Below are positions 26,227 through 34,722 of a DNA stretch of 64,000 bases, in pieces. The stretch covers positions 1 to 64,000 of the forward strand of contig NZ_SCNN01000023.1 of the NCBI RefSeq assembly GCF_005503535.1. The letters are read 5' to 3'. The notes below the pieces were generated by a model. The model was not told the DNA's origin. It did not search any database and saw only the letters and a list, made by a program, of their open reading frames with translations. The stretch is from Mesorhizobium comanense. GTDB taxonomy: Bacteria; Pseudomonadota; Alphaproteobacteria; Rhizobiales; Rhizobiaceae. The stretch's first letter is position 1; each line of letters starts with the position of its first letter. The translations under genes and the position numbers were made by a program.

Positions 26227-27408
26227 TCATGCCCTGCCCGTCAGTCTTGGGAAGTTTCCGGACGGCTGAGGATAATCCTGCCCGGGCTGGCGCGCGATAG
26301 CCGCGATCCTGCCCTCGGCTTCAGCAATCTCGCCGGCGCCGTCAAGCACACGAAACACGGCATCGTAAGACCGGCCTTCATCATGCTCCAGCCAGATCAT
26401 CTCGCCGCGTTCGCGCGCGGCGAGATCGCCGAGCACATGATGGGTCGAAGGTTCGATGCCCAGCGCATACTGCCCAGCCTGGAAATTCTGCCATTGATAG
26501 GCGCAGGGCAGCTGGTCCTTGCGGGTCACCACTTCGAAGCCGAGGCCAAGCCGGTCATTGATCACCGCGACCGGCACCTCGCCGTTGGCACCGGCGCCCA
26601 TCTCGTGCTGCCAGACCTGCTCGCTGAAGCCCATCCTTGGCGCCGGCGCCGTGCGGTAACCGACTTTCTGCGCCTCGTAGCGCTCACCGGCATGGCCGGC
26701 CCACACCACGTCGCGGATCGGCGCCACATAACGCGCGCCCTCGTCGAGCAAGGGATGGCTGACATTGACGTGGTAGAAATACATATGCGGCGTGCGGTTG
26801 AAGCCGCGATTGACGACGCGGTCACAGAGCCGGATCTCGTTGCCGCCGACATCGGCCTCGATGCGGCGGATGAGATGCAGGTCCTCTGCGAATACCGCCG
26901 ATTGCTGGACGATGCCCTCGGCCCAAAGCACGCAGCGGTCGCCCTCCCAGCGTTCGCCATAGCCGGTCAGCCGCGCCGGAATGGTGCCGACGCGGCCGTG
27001 CAGCGAATGCACCACGGTGCTCTTGCCGGGGTAGTTGTAGTTTCCAGCCGGCACGTTTTCGCGGCCCAATATGTGGTCGAGGCCGCAAGTGACGAGCAGG
27101 CCGGAGAAGGAGCGCGCCCAGGCCAGCCCCCCTTCCCCTTCATACTCATGCAGCGCGGGATTGCGGAAACCACTCGGCGAATGCCAGCCGATCGCCTGGC
27201 CCTTGTACTCGCAATCCGCGATGTCGAGCGCCCGGTCGACCAGCGCGGTGAAGCGCAGGCCCGAACCGGTGCGGAACTCCAGCATGCGGATACCGCGCTC
27301 GACGCCGTCGCCCAGCGTCATCAGCCGCACGCCGGCGAATTGCGACAGCATGCCGGACCGTTCCGCCACTTGCCGCCGCGACAGGCTCTTGCCGTAAAGC
27401 TCTACCAT
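26227..27408 (-). CDS. DUF4432 family, aldose-1-epimerase-like protein
   Basis: 393 residues in the galactose-mutarotase-like fold: FTALVDRALDIADCEYKGQA near 53-72, SFSGLLVTCGLDHILGREN, HGRVGTIPARLTGYG, YFYHVNVSHPLLDEGARYVA, QALG-type IEPSTHHVLG near the end. DUF4432 proteins accompany sugar importers and may act as mutarotases or isomerases on hexuloses. The gene follows the Frc-like ATPase by ten bases and precedes the oxygenase by 82 bases, so it belongs to the same transcript. Confidence 0.85.
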   Translation of the reverse strand: MVELYGKSLSRRQVAERSGMLSQFAGVRLMTLGDGVERGIRMLEFRTGSGLRFTALVDRALDIADCEYKGQAIGWHSPSGFRNPALHEYEGEGGLAWARSFSGLLVTCGLDHILGRENVPAGNYNYPGKSTVVHSLHGRVGTIPARLTGYGERWEGDRCVLWAEGIVQQSAVFAEDLHLIRRIEADVGGNEIRLCDRVVNRGFNRTPHMYFYHVNVSHPLLDEGARYVAPIRDVVWAGHAGERYEAQKVGYRTAPAPRMGFSEQVWQHEMGAGANGEVPVAVINDRLGLGFEVVTRKDQLPCAYQWQNFQAGQYALGIEPSTHHVLGDLAARERGEMIWLEHDEGRSYDAVFRVLDGAGEIAEAEGRIAAIARQPGQDYPQPSGNFPRLTGRA

Positions 27409-27418
27409 GCGACGCCCC

Positions 27419-28195
27419 TCACCTTGCCCTCGCCTCTTTGAGCAGGGCCGACATGTCGGCGCCGGTGATGATGCTTTCCACGGTCAAGAGGTCGGTGTCG
27501 GCGACCGTCTGTTCGGCGACGATCTCGCCGCGCCGCATGACGACGATGCGGTCGGCGACCTGGAACACGTGGTGGATGTTGTGGGTGATGAGCAGCACCG
27601 AATGGCCGGCATCGCGCACTTCCTTGACGAAGCGCAGCACGCCGTGGGTTTCCTCGACGCCGAGATTGTTGGTCGGCTCGTCGAGGATGATGACCTTGGC
27701 GGCGAACTGCATGGCGCGCGAAATGGCGATCGACTGGCGCTCGCCGCCCGACAGCGTCGAGACCAGCGCATCGGCGTCGAGCTTCTTCGAAATGCCGACG
27801 CGCTTGAGCAGCTCTGAGGCAGCCTTGCGCAACTTGGCCAGATCGAGCGGTGCGAACACGCCGAGCCAGCCGAAATTGACCGGCTCGCGGCCGAGGAAAA
27901 GATTGCGCGCGATGCTGAGATCCGGCGCCAGCGACGTGTCCTGGTGGATGGTCTCGATGCCGAGGTCCATCGCATCGCGGGTCGAGCGGATCGAAACCTT
28001 TTCGCCGCGCACATAGATATCGCCGCGGTCGATTGGGAACACGCCCGAGATCGCCTTGATCAGCGTCGATTTGCCGGCGCCATTGTCGCCGAGCAGCGCC
28101 ACCACCTCGCCTTCCCGCAGGGTCAGCGAGGCATTCTTCAGCGCGCGTACGCTGCCGAAGGATTTTTGCAGGTTCTGTAGCCGCAGCACCTCCAT
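27419..28195 (-). CDS. Frc-like ABC sugar transporter ATP-binding protein (single domain)
   Basis: 258 residues: Walker A GDNGAGKST, signature LSGGERQSIAISRAM, Walker B VIILDEPTNNLG, H-loop LITHNIHHVF. Unlike the RbsA-type at 6287 it has one ATPase domain, as in the fructose importer FrcBCA of Sinorhizobium; the order binding protein, permease, ATPase is also the same. It probably works as a homodimer. Two bases separate it from the permease gene. Confidence 0.9.
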   Translation of the reverse strand: MEVLRLQNLQKSFGSVRALKNASLTLREGEVVALLGDNGAGKSTLIKAISGVFPIDRGDIYVRGEKVSIRSTRDAMDLGIETIHQDTSLAPDLSIARNLFLGREPVNFGWLGVFAPLDLAKLRKAASELLKRVGISKKLDADALVSTLSGGERQSIAISRAMQFAAKVIILDEPTNNLGVEETHGVLRFVKEVRDAGHSVLLITHNIHHVFQVADRIVVMRRGEIVAEQTVADTDLLTVESIITGADMSALLKEARAR

Positions 28196-28197
28196 CG

Positions 28198-29217
28198 TCA
28201 GCTCCTTGCGGCGTTCTTCTGCAACAATGCGTGCAGAATGAGCATGGCCAGGATGATCAGGCCGACGAAGATGTTGTAGGCCAGCCCCGGCACGCCGATC
28301 AGCACGATGCCGTTGCGGATGGCGCGCAGCATCAGTGCGCCGACGATGGTGCCGAGTATGGTGCCGCGCCCGCCGGTCAGCGCCGTGCCGCCGACCACCA
28401 CCATTGCAATGACCTCCAGCTCATAGCCGGTGCCAGCCACCGGCGAGGCCGCCGAGATGCGGAAGGCGCTGATCATGCCGGCAAGGCCGGCCAGCACCGA
28501 GGTCGCGATGAACAGCCAGATCTTCACCGCATCGGCCGGCACGCCGCGCGCCACCGCCGCGTTGCGATTGGAGCCGATGGCGCTGATCCAGTTGCCGAGC
28601 TTGGCGTAGCGCAGGATGTAGATCGCAAACAGCGACAGGCCGATGAACCACCATAGCGAGGTGTAGAAGCGGAACGAGCCGACATTGAAGCTGCCGGCGA
28701 GCAGCGTGACGAAGAAGCCGGGCTGGTCCCAGGACTTCAGCGGAAACCCTTGCGTGATGTAGAGGGCGGCGCCACGCACCACGAGCAGCATCGACAACGT
28801 CACAAGGAAGGAGGAGATGCCGATCTTGGTGACGATCAGCCCATTGATCGCGCCGATCGCGATGCAGAGCAGAAGCCCGGCCAGAAGGGCGACACCGATA
28901 TCCCACCCGCCATTCTGCACCAGAAGCATTACCAACACCGGCGCCAGTCCGAACACCGCGCCGACGGACAGGTCGAATTCGCCGGCCGTCAACAGCAGCG
29001 TCATGCCGAGCGCGATGATGCCGAGCTCGGGCAGGAACGCCATCATGTTGGAGATGTTGAGCGGCGACAGGAAATTGGCGTCGGCGACAGCGAACACCGC
29101 CAGCAGGACGACGAGGATGATGAAGGAGGAGAATTGCGGCGAGCGCAGCAGGCTGGACCTGCCCTTCACTCGCGGCGCATCGTCTTCTGCGGCAATTGTC
29201 ATGACGGAATGGACCAT
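28198..29217 (-). CDS. Frc/Rbs-type ABC sugar transporter permease
   Basis: 339 residues, about ten spans. Family landmarks: ELGIIALGMTLLLTAGEFDL near 70-90, VVGGTALTGGRGTILGTIVG near 275-294. It forms the membrane homodimer of the importer. The start MVHSVMTIAAEDD lies 44 bases after the binding-protein stop, past a stem-loop; the internal Met at position 6 is also possible. Confidence 0.9.
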   Translation of the reverse strand: MVHSVMTIAAEDDAPRVKGRSSLLRSPQFSSFIILVVLLAVFAVADANFLSPLNISNMMAFLPELGIIALGMTLLLTAGEFDLSVGAVFGLAPVLVMLLVQNGGWDIGVALLAGLLLCIAIGAINGLIVTKIGISSFLVTLSMLLVVRGAALYITQGFPLKSWDQPGFFVTLLAGSFNVGSFRFYTSLWWFIGLSLFAIYILRYAKLGNWISAIGSNRNAAVARGVPADAVKIWLFIATSVLAGLAGMISAFRISAASPVAGTGYELEVIAMVVVGGTALTGGRGTILGTIVGALMLRAIRNGIVLIGVPGLAYNIFVGLIILAMLILHALLQKNAARS

Positions 29218-29227
29218 GCTTGAAAGA

Positions 29228-29251
29228 CGCCCGCCGCTTTCACGGCGGGCG
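29228..29251 (-). other. intercistronic stem-loop after the binding-protein gene
   Basis: CGCCCGCCG pairs perfectly with CGGCGGGCG around a six-base loop, in the 43-base gap between the binding-protein and permease genes. No U-run follows on the minus strand, so it is more likely a stabilising or attenuating hairpin than a full terminator. Confidence 0.6.
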
Positions 29252-29260
29252 CTGGCTTTC

Positions 29261-30205
29261 TCATTTCTTGTCGTAGAGCTTCAGGATCGGGTCGACGCTG
29301 GAGGCGTCGTAGAGACCGAAAGTGTGGATGTCGTAGCCGATCGGCTCGCCCGAGGCGGCGAGGCCGAGCAGCGCCACCGGCATGAAGCCCTGCGCCGATG
29401 GGTATTGCCAGGCGGCGGCGTTGACGAAGCCGTCCTTGACGGCCTGCGCCGTCTCCTTGGAATTGCCCCAGCCGACGACCGGGATCTTGCCGGCCGGCAC
29501 GCCGGCGCCGTCGAATACCCGCTTGACGCTGGCCGCAACGGAATCGCCCAGCGCGATGATCGCCGGCGGATTGTTGGCGACCATATAGTCGGTCATCTTG
29601 GCGATGATCCCGGCCGGATCGGTGCCGCAATCGACGACGTCGTATTTGATCCCCAGCGGATCGAAAACGCTGGCGATGCCCTCGGTTTCCAGCTGCTGAT
29701 AGCTGGCGCCGGGAACTTCCACCGGCAGAAACACCTTGTCGCCCTGCTTCACCATCTTGTGGTCGACCAGGTACTTGGCCCAGATCGCGCCGGCCTCCTT
29801 GAGGTCGGCACCGACATAGGCCTGGCGGCCCGTCGCCGGATCGTCGGTGTTGAAGAACACGATCGGAATGCCGGCGGCCTTGGCCGCCTTCACTTCCTCG
29901 GTCCACAGGCCGGGCTGCGCCGAGGTGGTGGCGATGCCGTCGGGCTTGGCCGCCAATGCCGAGTTGAAAGCCTCCTTCTGCGCTGCCATGTCGCCGCCGC
30001 TGAAGGAGATCTTGCAGGTCACCTTGAGCTGGTCGCAGGCTTTTGTCGCGCCCGCGTTCCAGTCGATCCAGAAAGCGTCGGACGGGCCGCCATGCGAAAG
30101 CAGGTAGAAGGTCTTCTTGCCATCCTGCGCCTGCGCTGCCGTGCCGAGGACGACGCCGGCGAGCACTGTCGCGGCGGCCGCCAATTTCCAAGCGATGTTC
30201 AACAT
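29261..30205 (-). CDS. Frc/Rbs-type ABC sugar binding protein (MocB-like)
   Basis: 314 residues from MLNIAWKLAA, preceded by GGGAGGAAAGA. Signal peptide 1-24 ending AQA. The mature part is a type-I periplasmic binding protein (TFYLLSHGGPSDAFWIDWNA, KISFSGGDMAAQKEAFNSAL, GIATTSAQPGLWTEEVKAAK, IPIVFFNTDDPATGRQAYVG). Proteins of this group bind sugars, inositol or rhizopine. Highest expression in the operon is suggested by the strong ribosome site and the hairpin after the gene. Confidence 0.92.
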   Translation of the reverse strand: MLNIAWKLAAAATVLAGVVLGTAAQAQDGKKTFYLLSHGGPSDAFWIDWNAGATKACDQLKVTCKISFSGGDMAAQKEAFNSALAAKPDGIATTSAQPGLWTEEVKAAKAAGIPIVFFNTDDPATGRQAYVGADLKEAGAIWAKYLVDHKMVKQGDKVFLPVEVPGASYQQLETEGIASVFDPLGIKYDVVDCGTDPAGIIAKMTDYMVANNPPAIIALGDSVAASVKRVFDGAGVPAGKIPVVGWGNSKETAQAVKDGFVNAAAWQYPSAQGFMPVALLGLAASGEPIGYDIHTFGLYDASSVDPILKLYDKK

Positions 30206-30257
30206 TCTTTCCTCCCTTTGTTGGAGCCGCGCCACCACACCGGGGACGCGGCGGCCA

Positions 30258-31172
30258 TCACAGACCGTTGGCGCGGAACTTGCCGTCGAGGAACTTCTTG
30301 GCGCGCGGCACATCGTCCTCGGCCAGATGCTCGATGATGACGGGGATGTTCGGATGCTTCTGCGCCAACCGCTGGAGATAGAGGTCGTAGTTGAGCGAGC
30401 CGAGGCCCGGCGCCGGCAGCTCGATTTCACCGACGCCGCGGAACGTATGGCTCTCCATGGCATTGTCGTCGCCGATATCGGCATGCTTTTCCGACTTGTC
30501 GCTGCCCGAGCGTTTGACGTCCTTGGCGTGAGCGATCTTGATCTTGTCGGTCAGCGTGTCGAACACCTGGTTCAGGATCTGGTCCATCCTGTCGATGTTG
30601 TGCGTCTCGAAATAGTTGGTCGGGTCCATCAGCAGGCCAAGGCCGGGATGATCGACCTGCGCGAACATCCGCACCGTTTCCTCGACCGAGCCGACAACGT
30701 TGTTGACATAGGTTTCAAGCAGGAAGACCGCGCCGTGGTCATAGGCCGTCTGGGCAAGGTCGGCGATCACCTTGCGGCACTCCTCGAAACCTTCCTCGGT
30801 CTTGTTCTTCGGGTGATGCACCCAGTCGGATTCGGTGTTGTAGGTGCCGGTCTCCGAGATCACGTAAGGACTGCCGAAATGGCGGGCGTTGCGGATGATC
30901 TCCTTGAGATAACCGACGCGCCTGTCGCGCTCCGCCTTGTCGGGATGGATGATGTTGGTGTAGCCCGACACGCAGCAGATCGGCAGATTGTGGTCGCGAA
31001 AGACGTCGCGCACCTTCTTGGCCTTGTCCTTGGTGATCTGCCCGGCCGACAGGTCGACATCCCTAAAATGCAGGTCGAGCTGCACCGTATTGAAATCGAG
31101 CGAGCGGATCTTCTTCGCCGTCTCTTCGAGGCCGTACGGGAAATAGCCCGTGAAAATACCTGCCTGCATCAT
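30258..31172 (-). CDS. sugar phosphate isomerase/epimerase (xylose isomerase-like TIM barrel, IolE/MocC-related)
   Basis: 304 residues. AP-endonuclease-2 fold with metal-site strings: SETGTYN, FLLETYVNNVVGSVEET, GLLMDPTNYFETHN, IAHAKDVKR, IEHLAEDDVP. These supply the Glu/Asp/His ligands usual for the family. Members isomerise ketoses or dehydrate inosose (IolE, MocC). It sits between the Gfo/Idh/MocA gene and the binding-protein gene. The first Met of MMQAG or the second may be used. Confidence 0.88.
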   Translation of the reverse strand: MMQAGIFTGYFPYGLEETAKKIRSLDFNTVQLDLHFRDVDLSAGQITKDKAKKVRDVFRDHNLPICCVSGYTNIIHPDKAERDRRVGYLKEIIRNARHFGSPYVISETGTYNTESDWVHHPKNKTEEGFEECRKVIADLAQTAYDHGAVFLLETYVNNVVGSVEETVRMFAQVDHPGLGLLMDPTNYFETHNIDRMDQILNQVFDTLTDKIKIAHAKDVKRSGSDKSEKHADIGDDNAMESHTFRGVGEIELPAPGLGSLNYDLYLQRLAQKHPNIPVIIEHLAEDDVPRAKKFLDGKFRANGL

Positions 31173-31227
31173 GATGTGAATTCCTCCCTGTAAGCGATTC
31201 AGTTGTCTGGTGTTTCGGTTGGGGTGA

Positions 31228-32313
31228 TCAGATGGCGATTTCGGAAAGCCTGACAGTGCGGCCCGAGGCCATCGACCGGTATCCCGCTTCGACCAGCGCC
31301 ATGGTCTTGACGTTGTCGGCGACGGACAGCGCCGGCGGCGTGCCCGTCTTCACCGCGTGCTGCAGCTGCTCCATGACGCCGATGAAGGCATGCGGAAACC
31401 ACATCGTCTCCCAGCTCGGGCTCACCCATTCGCCGCCGGTCGTCTCGGCCGAGGCGTAGGTCAGTGTCGAGGCGGCGCCCGTCGGCCAGCCGATCGTGCC
31501 CTTGGCGACGCCCTTGGTGCCGTCGACACGCCAGTTGATGTGCTGGTCGTCCTTGTAGCCTTCCTGACGCGGGCCGGACCAGACGTCCTCCAGCGACACG
31601 GCAAACACGCCCGAGGGGAAGCGCAGCGTCGAGACGGTGATGCCGTCGGAATGATCGAATGTCGTGCGCGGATCCTTGCGGGTCAGCGTGGTGATCTCGT
31701 CGGGATCACCGAACAGGAAGCGCAGCACGTCGAGGTGATGCACGCTCATATTGGCGAGCGTGAGCCGATCGTACCCCTGGAGGAAGGTCTGCCAGTGCGG
31801 GATGGCATGCATGTCGATCTGCGCGAAGACGATGTTGCCCAGCGCGCCACTGTCCATGATCTGCTTCAGGACCCGCATCGACTGGTCGTAGCGCATGTTC
31901 TGGTTGACCGAGAGAATCTTGCCGGATGCCGCCGCCTCGTCACGCAGGCTGACGGCCTCCTCGACCGACAGCGCCAGGGGCTTCTGCGCCAGGATCGCCT
32001 TGATGTGCTTCTGCTTCAGCGCATGGCGGATCAGCGCCGGCTGCTGGTCGGGCGGAAAGGCAAGGTCGATGATGTCGACATTGGTGTCCTCGATCAGTTG
32101 CTCGGGCGTGTCGTGCACCGTCGGGATGCCCCAGCGTGTGGCCACCTTCTGCGCATTCGCCCTGGTGCGCGAGGCGATCGCCACCACCGGAAACCCTGCC
32201 TCCTTGTAGGCGGCCAGATGGCACTCGGCCATGATCATGCCGGCGCCGACGCAGCCGATCCGGTATTCTTTCGTGCGGACCTTCACGTCCGGCTCGAAGC
32301 CTTTGCCTGTCAT
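31228..32313 (-). CDS. Gfo/Idh/MocA family NAD(P)-dependent oxidoreductase
   Basis: 361 residues from MTGKGFEPD, preceded by GGGAGGAAG. Rossmann motif RIGCVGAGMIMAECHLAAYK, then VVAIASRTRANAQKVATRWG; the EKP-type catalytic segment reads AILAQKPLAL (Q instead of E before K), with Lys retained. C-terminal sheet domain follows. Substrates are sugars, inositols or rhizopine in known members. It lies 35 bases after the ATPase of the Glp-type importer and 55 before the isomerase, so it bridges the two transport sections of the block. Confidence 0.9.
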   Translation of the reverse strand: MTGKGFEPDVKVRTKEYRIGCVGAGMIMAECHLAAYKEAGFPVVAIASRTRANAQKVATRWGIPTVHDTPEQLIEDTNVDIIDLAFPPDQQPALIRHALKQKHIKAILAQKPLALSVEEAVSLRDEAAASGKILSVNQNMRYDQSMRVLKQIMDSGALGNIVFAQIDMHAIPHWQTFLQGYDRLTLANMSVHHLDVLRFLFGDPDEITTLTRKDPRTTFDHSDGITVSTLRFPSGVFAVSLEDVWSGPRQEGYKDDQHINWRVDGTKGVAKGTIGWPTGAASTLTYASAETTGGEWVSPSWETMWFPHAFIGVMEQLQHAVKTGTPPALSVADNVKTMALVEAGYRSMASGRTVRLSEIAI

Positions 32314-32348
32314 GTCTTCCTCCCGAAACTCTGTCCTCGCGGCCGCGG

Positions 32349-33425
32349 TCATCGTGCCAGCGCTCCCCCGCTCTGTCCGAAATAATGCACGCGTCCCGGC
32401 TCGCAGGATATCGCCACCATCGCGTCCGGCCTGATGTCGGGCTGGCCGCGCAACAGGGCCTTCAGCCGCGCCTGTCCGGCGGCGAGCGTCACCACGGTAT
32501 AGCCGCCAAGCGGCTCGACCTCGAACACAAGCGCCGGGCGGCCCTGGCCGCGATCGTCTTTTCCATCAACGGGCCACGGCCTGACCTTGATATCCTCCGG
32601 CCTCAGCCCGATCTCGACGGCATCGACGGGGGCTGCCGTGTCGGCAATCCGGATCCTGCCTTCGGCGGCTTCTACGGCGCCCTCTCCACGAACCGATTTC
32701 AGGATATTCATGACCGGCGAGCCAAGCAGCCGCGCCACATAGGTGCTGGCTGGGCGGTCATAGATCTCCGCGGGCGCGCCGATCTGCCTGATCCTGCCAT
32801 TGTCAAGGATGGCGATGCGGTCGGCGATCGACATCGCCTCTTCCTGGTCGTGCGTGACATAGATCAGCGTCTTCCCGAGTTCGCGCTGGATACGCTTCAG
32901 CTCGACGCGCGTCTCCTCGCGCAGCCGCGCATCGAGCGCCGAGATCGGATCGTCCATCAGATAGGCGTTGGGATCGCGAACCAGGGCGCGTGCGATCGCC
33001 ACGCGCTGCCGCTCACCGCCGGAAAGCTGCGCCGGCGGCTTGTGCAGGATGTGACCGATATGCAGCTTGGCGGCGACGTCGGCGACGCGCTTTTCGATCT
33101 GAGGCTCGGCGACTTTGCGCTCGACCAGCGGGAAGCGCACATTGTCGCGCGCGCTCATATGCGGGAACAGCGCCAGGTTCTGGAACACCATCGCCACATT
33201 GCGCTCGGCCGGCGACACCGCGTTGACCGGCCTGCCGCCAATCAGGATTTCGCCTGAGTCTGGCGTCTCCAGCCCGAGCACCAGGCGCAGGATCGTCGAC
33301 TTGCCCGACAGCGGCGGCCCGAAAAAACAGAAGAATTCGTTGTCGTTGACCGTGAACGAAGCGTCGTCGACGGCAAGCGTGCCGCCGTAGCGTTTGGTCA
33401 CATTGCGAAAGACGATGTTGGCCAT
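32349..33425 (-). CDS. ABC importer ATPase, non-canonical catalytic site (partner of the ATPase at 33628)
   Basis: 358 residues of the MalK/UgpC type. Walker A is GPPLSGKS (36-43), Q-loop VFQNLALFPHMS, signature intact LSGGE (134-138), H-loop YVTHDQEEA. In Walker B the catalytic Glu is Asp: YLMDDP with D158-D159, instead of DE. Its partner at 33628-34722 has a perfect Walker B but a broken signature. In a head-to-tail dimer this gives one fully canonical and one doubly impaired ATP site. Similar two-ATPase importers are known for glycerol (GlpST type) in Rhizobium. A repeat pair separates the two ATPase genes. Confidence 0.9.
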   Translation of the reverse strand: MANIVFRNVTKRYGGTLAVDDASFTVNDNEFFCFFGPPLSGKSTILRLVLGLETPDSGEILIGGRPVNAVSPAERNVAMVFQNLALFPHMSARDNVRFPLVERKVAEPQIEKRVADVAAKLHIGHILHKPPAQLSGGERQRVAIARALVRDPNAYLMDDPISALDARLREETRVELKRIQRELGKTLIYVTHDQEEAMSIADRIAILDNGRIRQIGAPAEIYDRPASTYVARLLGSPVMNILKSVRGEGAVEAAEGRIRIADTAAPVDAVEIGLRPEDIKVRPWPVDGKDDRGQGRPALVFEVEPLGGYTVVTLAAGQARLKALLRGQPDIRPDAMVAISCEPGRVHYFGQSGGALAR

Positions 33426-33470
33426 GGCTCAGGCTGCTCCACGGGTCGTTGACAGGCAGCAAGCGCCGGC

Positions 33471-33600
33471 GCCGCCCCTCATCCGCCTGCCGGCACCTTC
33501 TCCCCGTAGAGCGACGGGGAGAAGGGAAGCGCTCCAACGCTGACGCCCCCTCTCCCCGTCTCTATGCGGGGAGAGGGTAAGGGTGAGGGGCAGCGCCGAC
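33471..33600. repeat. inverted pair of REP-like elements inside an operon
   Basis: Two opposing palindromes, about 33496-33525 (CTTCTCCCCG arms) and 33548-33576 (CCCTCTCCCCG arms), with flanks CGCCCCTCATCC and GTGAGGGGCAGCG mirrored. They occupy the 202-base gap between the two ATPase genes and contain no gene. The pair could act as an internal RNA stem that changes the ratio of the two ATPases. Confidence 0.8.
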
Positions 33601-33627
33601 TTGGCGAAATACTGCTGGGCCAACATC

Positions 33628-34722
33628 TTAGCCTCCCGCCCTTATGGCGCGGCCGGTCGATGCATCGAACAGGCGCACTGACGCCGCTTCCGGCGCCACG
33701 ATCGCGGTCTGCCCGATCGCGAGCCCGACGTCATTGTCGAAGACCGCCTTCACCGCGCCCTCGCCTTCGCCGAGATGGACGATAGTCCGCGCGCCGATGC
33801 GCTCGACGAAGGTGACCGGCAGGGCGAGCCCACGCCCGTCCGGCGCCAGCGCCACCTGCTCGGGCCGGAAGCCGTAGAGCACGTCGCCGCGCGCACCGCG
33901 CAGGGCGGACGCGAGGTCGTCCGGCAACGGCGGCGAAACACCCAGCGCTCCAAGATCGACGACAAGCCCGCGATCGCTTTCCGACGGCCTGCCCTTGATC
34001 AGGTTCATGCCGGGCGCGCCGATGAAGCGGGCGACGAAGACGTTGGCCGGATTGTTGTAGACCTCGAGCGGCGTGCCGACCTGCTGCAGCACGCCGTGGT
34101 CCATGACCGCGATGCGGTCGGCCATGGTCATGGCTTCGAGCTGGTCGTGGGTGACATAGACCATGGTCTGCCGGAACTGGCGCTGCAATTGCTTGAGTTC
34201 GGTGCGCATCACCGCCCGGAAGGCCGCGTCGACATTGGACAGCGGCTCATCGAGCAGGAAGATCGCCGGCTCCATGATCGCCGAACGGCCGATCGCCACG
34301 CGCTGCAGGATGTTGACGGACAGCCGGTCCGCCTTGCGGTCGAGCAGCGGTGTCAGTTGCAGGAGTTCGGCGATCGCGCCGACGCGCCGGTCGATCTCGG
34401 CTCTCGCGGCGCCGCGCATTCTCGGCCCGTAGGCGAGATTCTGGCGCACTGTCATATGGGTGAAGATCGCGTAGTTCTGGAACACGAAGCCGACGCCGCG
34501 CCGGCCCATCGGCACGCCGGCCATGTCGCGCTCACCAAAGAGGATTTTGCCGCTGGTCGGTTCTTCCATGCCGGCGATCATGTTCATCGTCGTCGACTTG
34601 CCACAGCCCGAGGGTCCGAGCAGCGCCATGAACTCGCCGTCGGCTATGTCGAGGTCCATGGTCTTCAGCGCGGTGAAATCGCCGAACGTCTTGACTAGGT
34701 TCTTGAGGTGAATGGCGCTCAT
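33628..34722 (-). CDS. ABC importer ATPase with degenerate signature motif
   Basis: 364 residues from MSAIHLKNLV. Walker A GPSGCGKST (36-44), Q-loop VFQNYAIFTHMT, Walker B FLLDEP with E159, H-loop YVTHDQLEA. The ABC signature, normally LSGGQ, reads LSVNI (134-138, DRLSVNILQRVAIG). A C-terminal regulatory/TOBE region follows. It complements the ATPase at 32349, which has the good signature but an altered Walker B. The start overlaps the permease stop (ATGA at 34719-34722). Confidence 0.9.
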   Translation of the reverse strand: MSAIHLKNLVKTFGDFTALKTMDLDIADGEFMALLGPSGCGKSTTMNMIAGMEEPTSGKILFGERDMAGVPMGRRGVGFVFQNYAIFTHMTVRQNLAYGPRMRGAARAEIDRRVGAIAELLQLTPLLDRKADRLSVNILQRVAIGRSAIMEPAIFLLDEPLSNVDAAFRAVMRTELKQLQRQFRQTMVYVTHDQLEAMTMADRIAVMDHGVLQQVGTPLEVYNNPANVFVARFIGAPGMNLIKGRPSESDRGLVVDLGALGVSPPLPDDLASALRGARGDVLYGFRPEQVALAPDGRGLALPVTFVERIGARTIVHLGEGEGAVKAVFDNDVGLAIGQTAIVAPEAASVRLFDASTGRAIRAGG

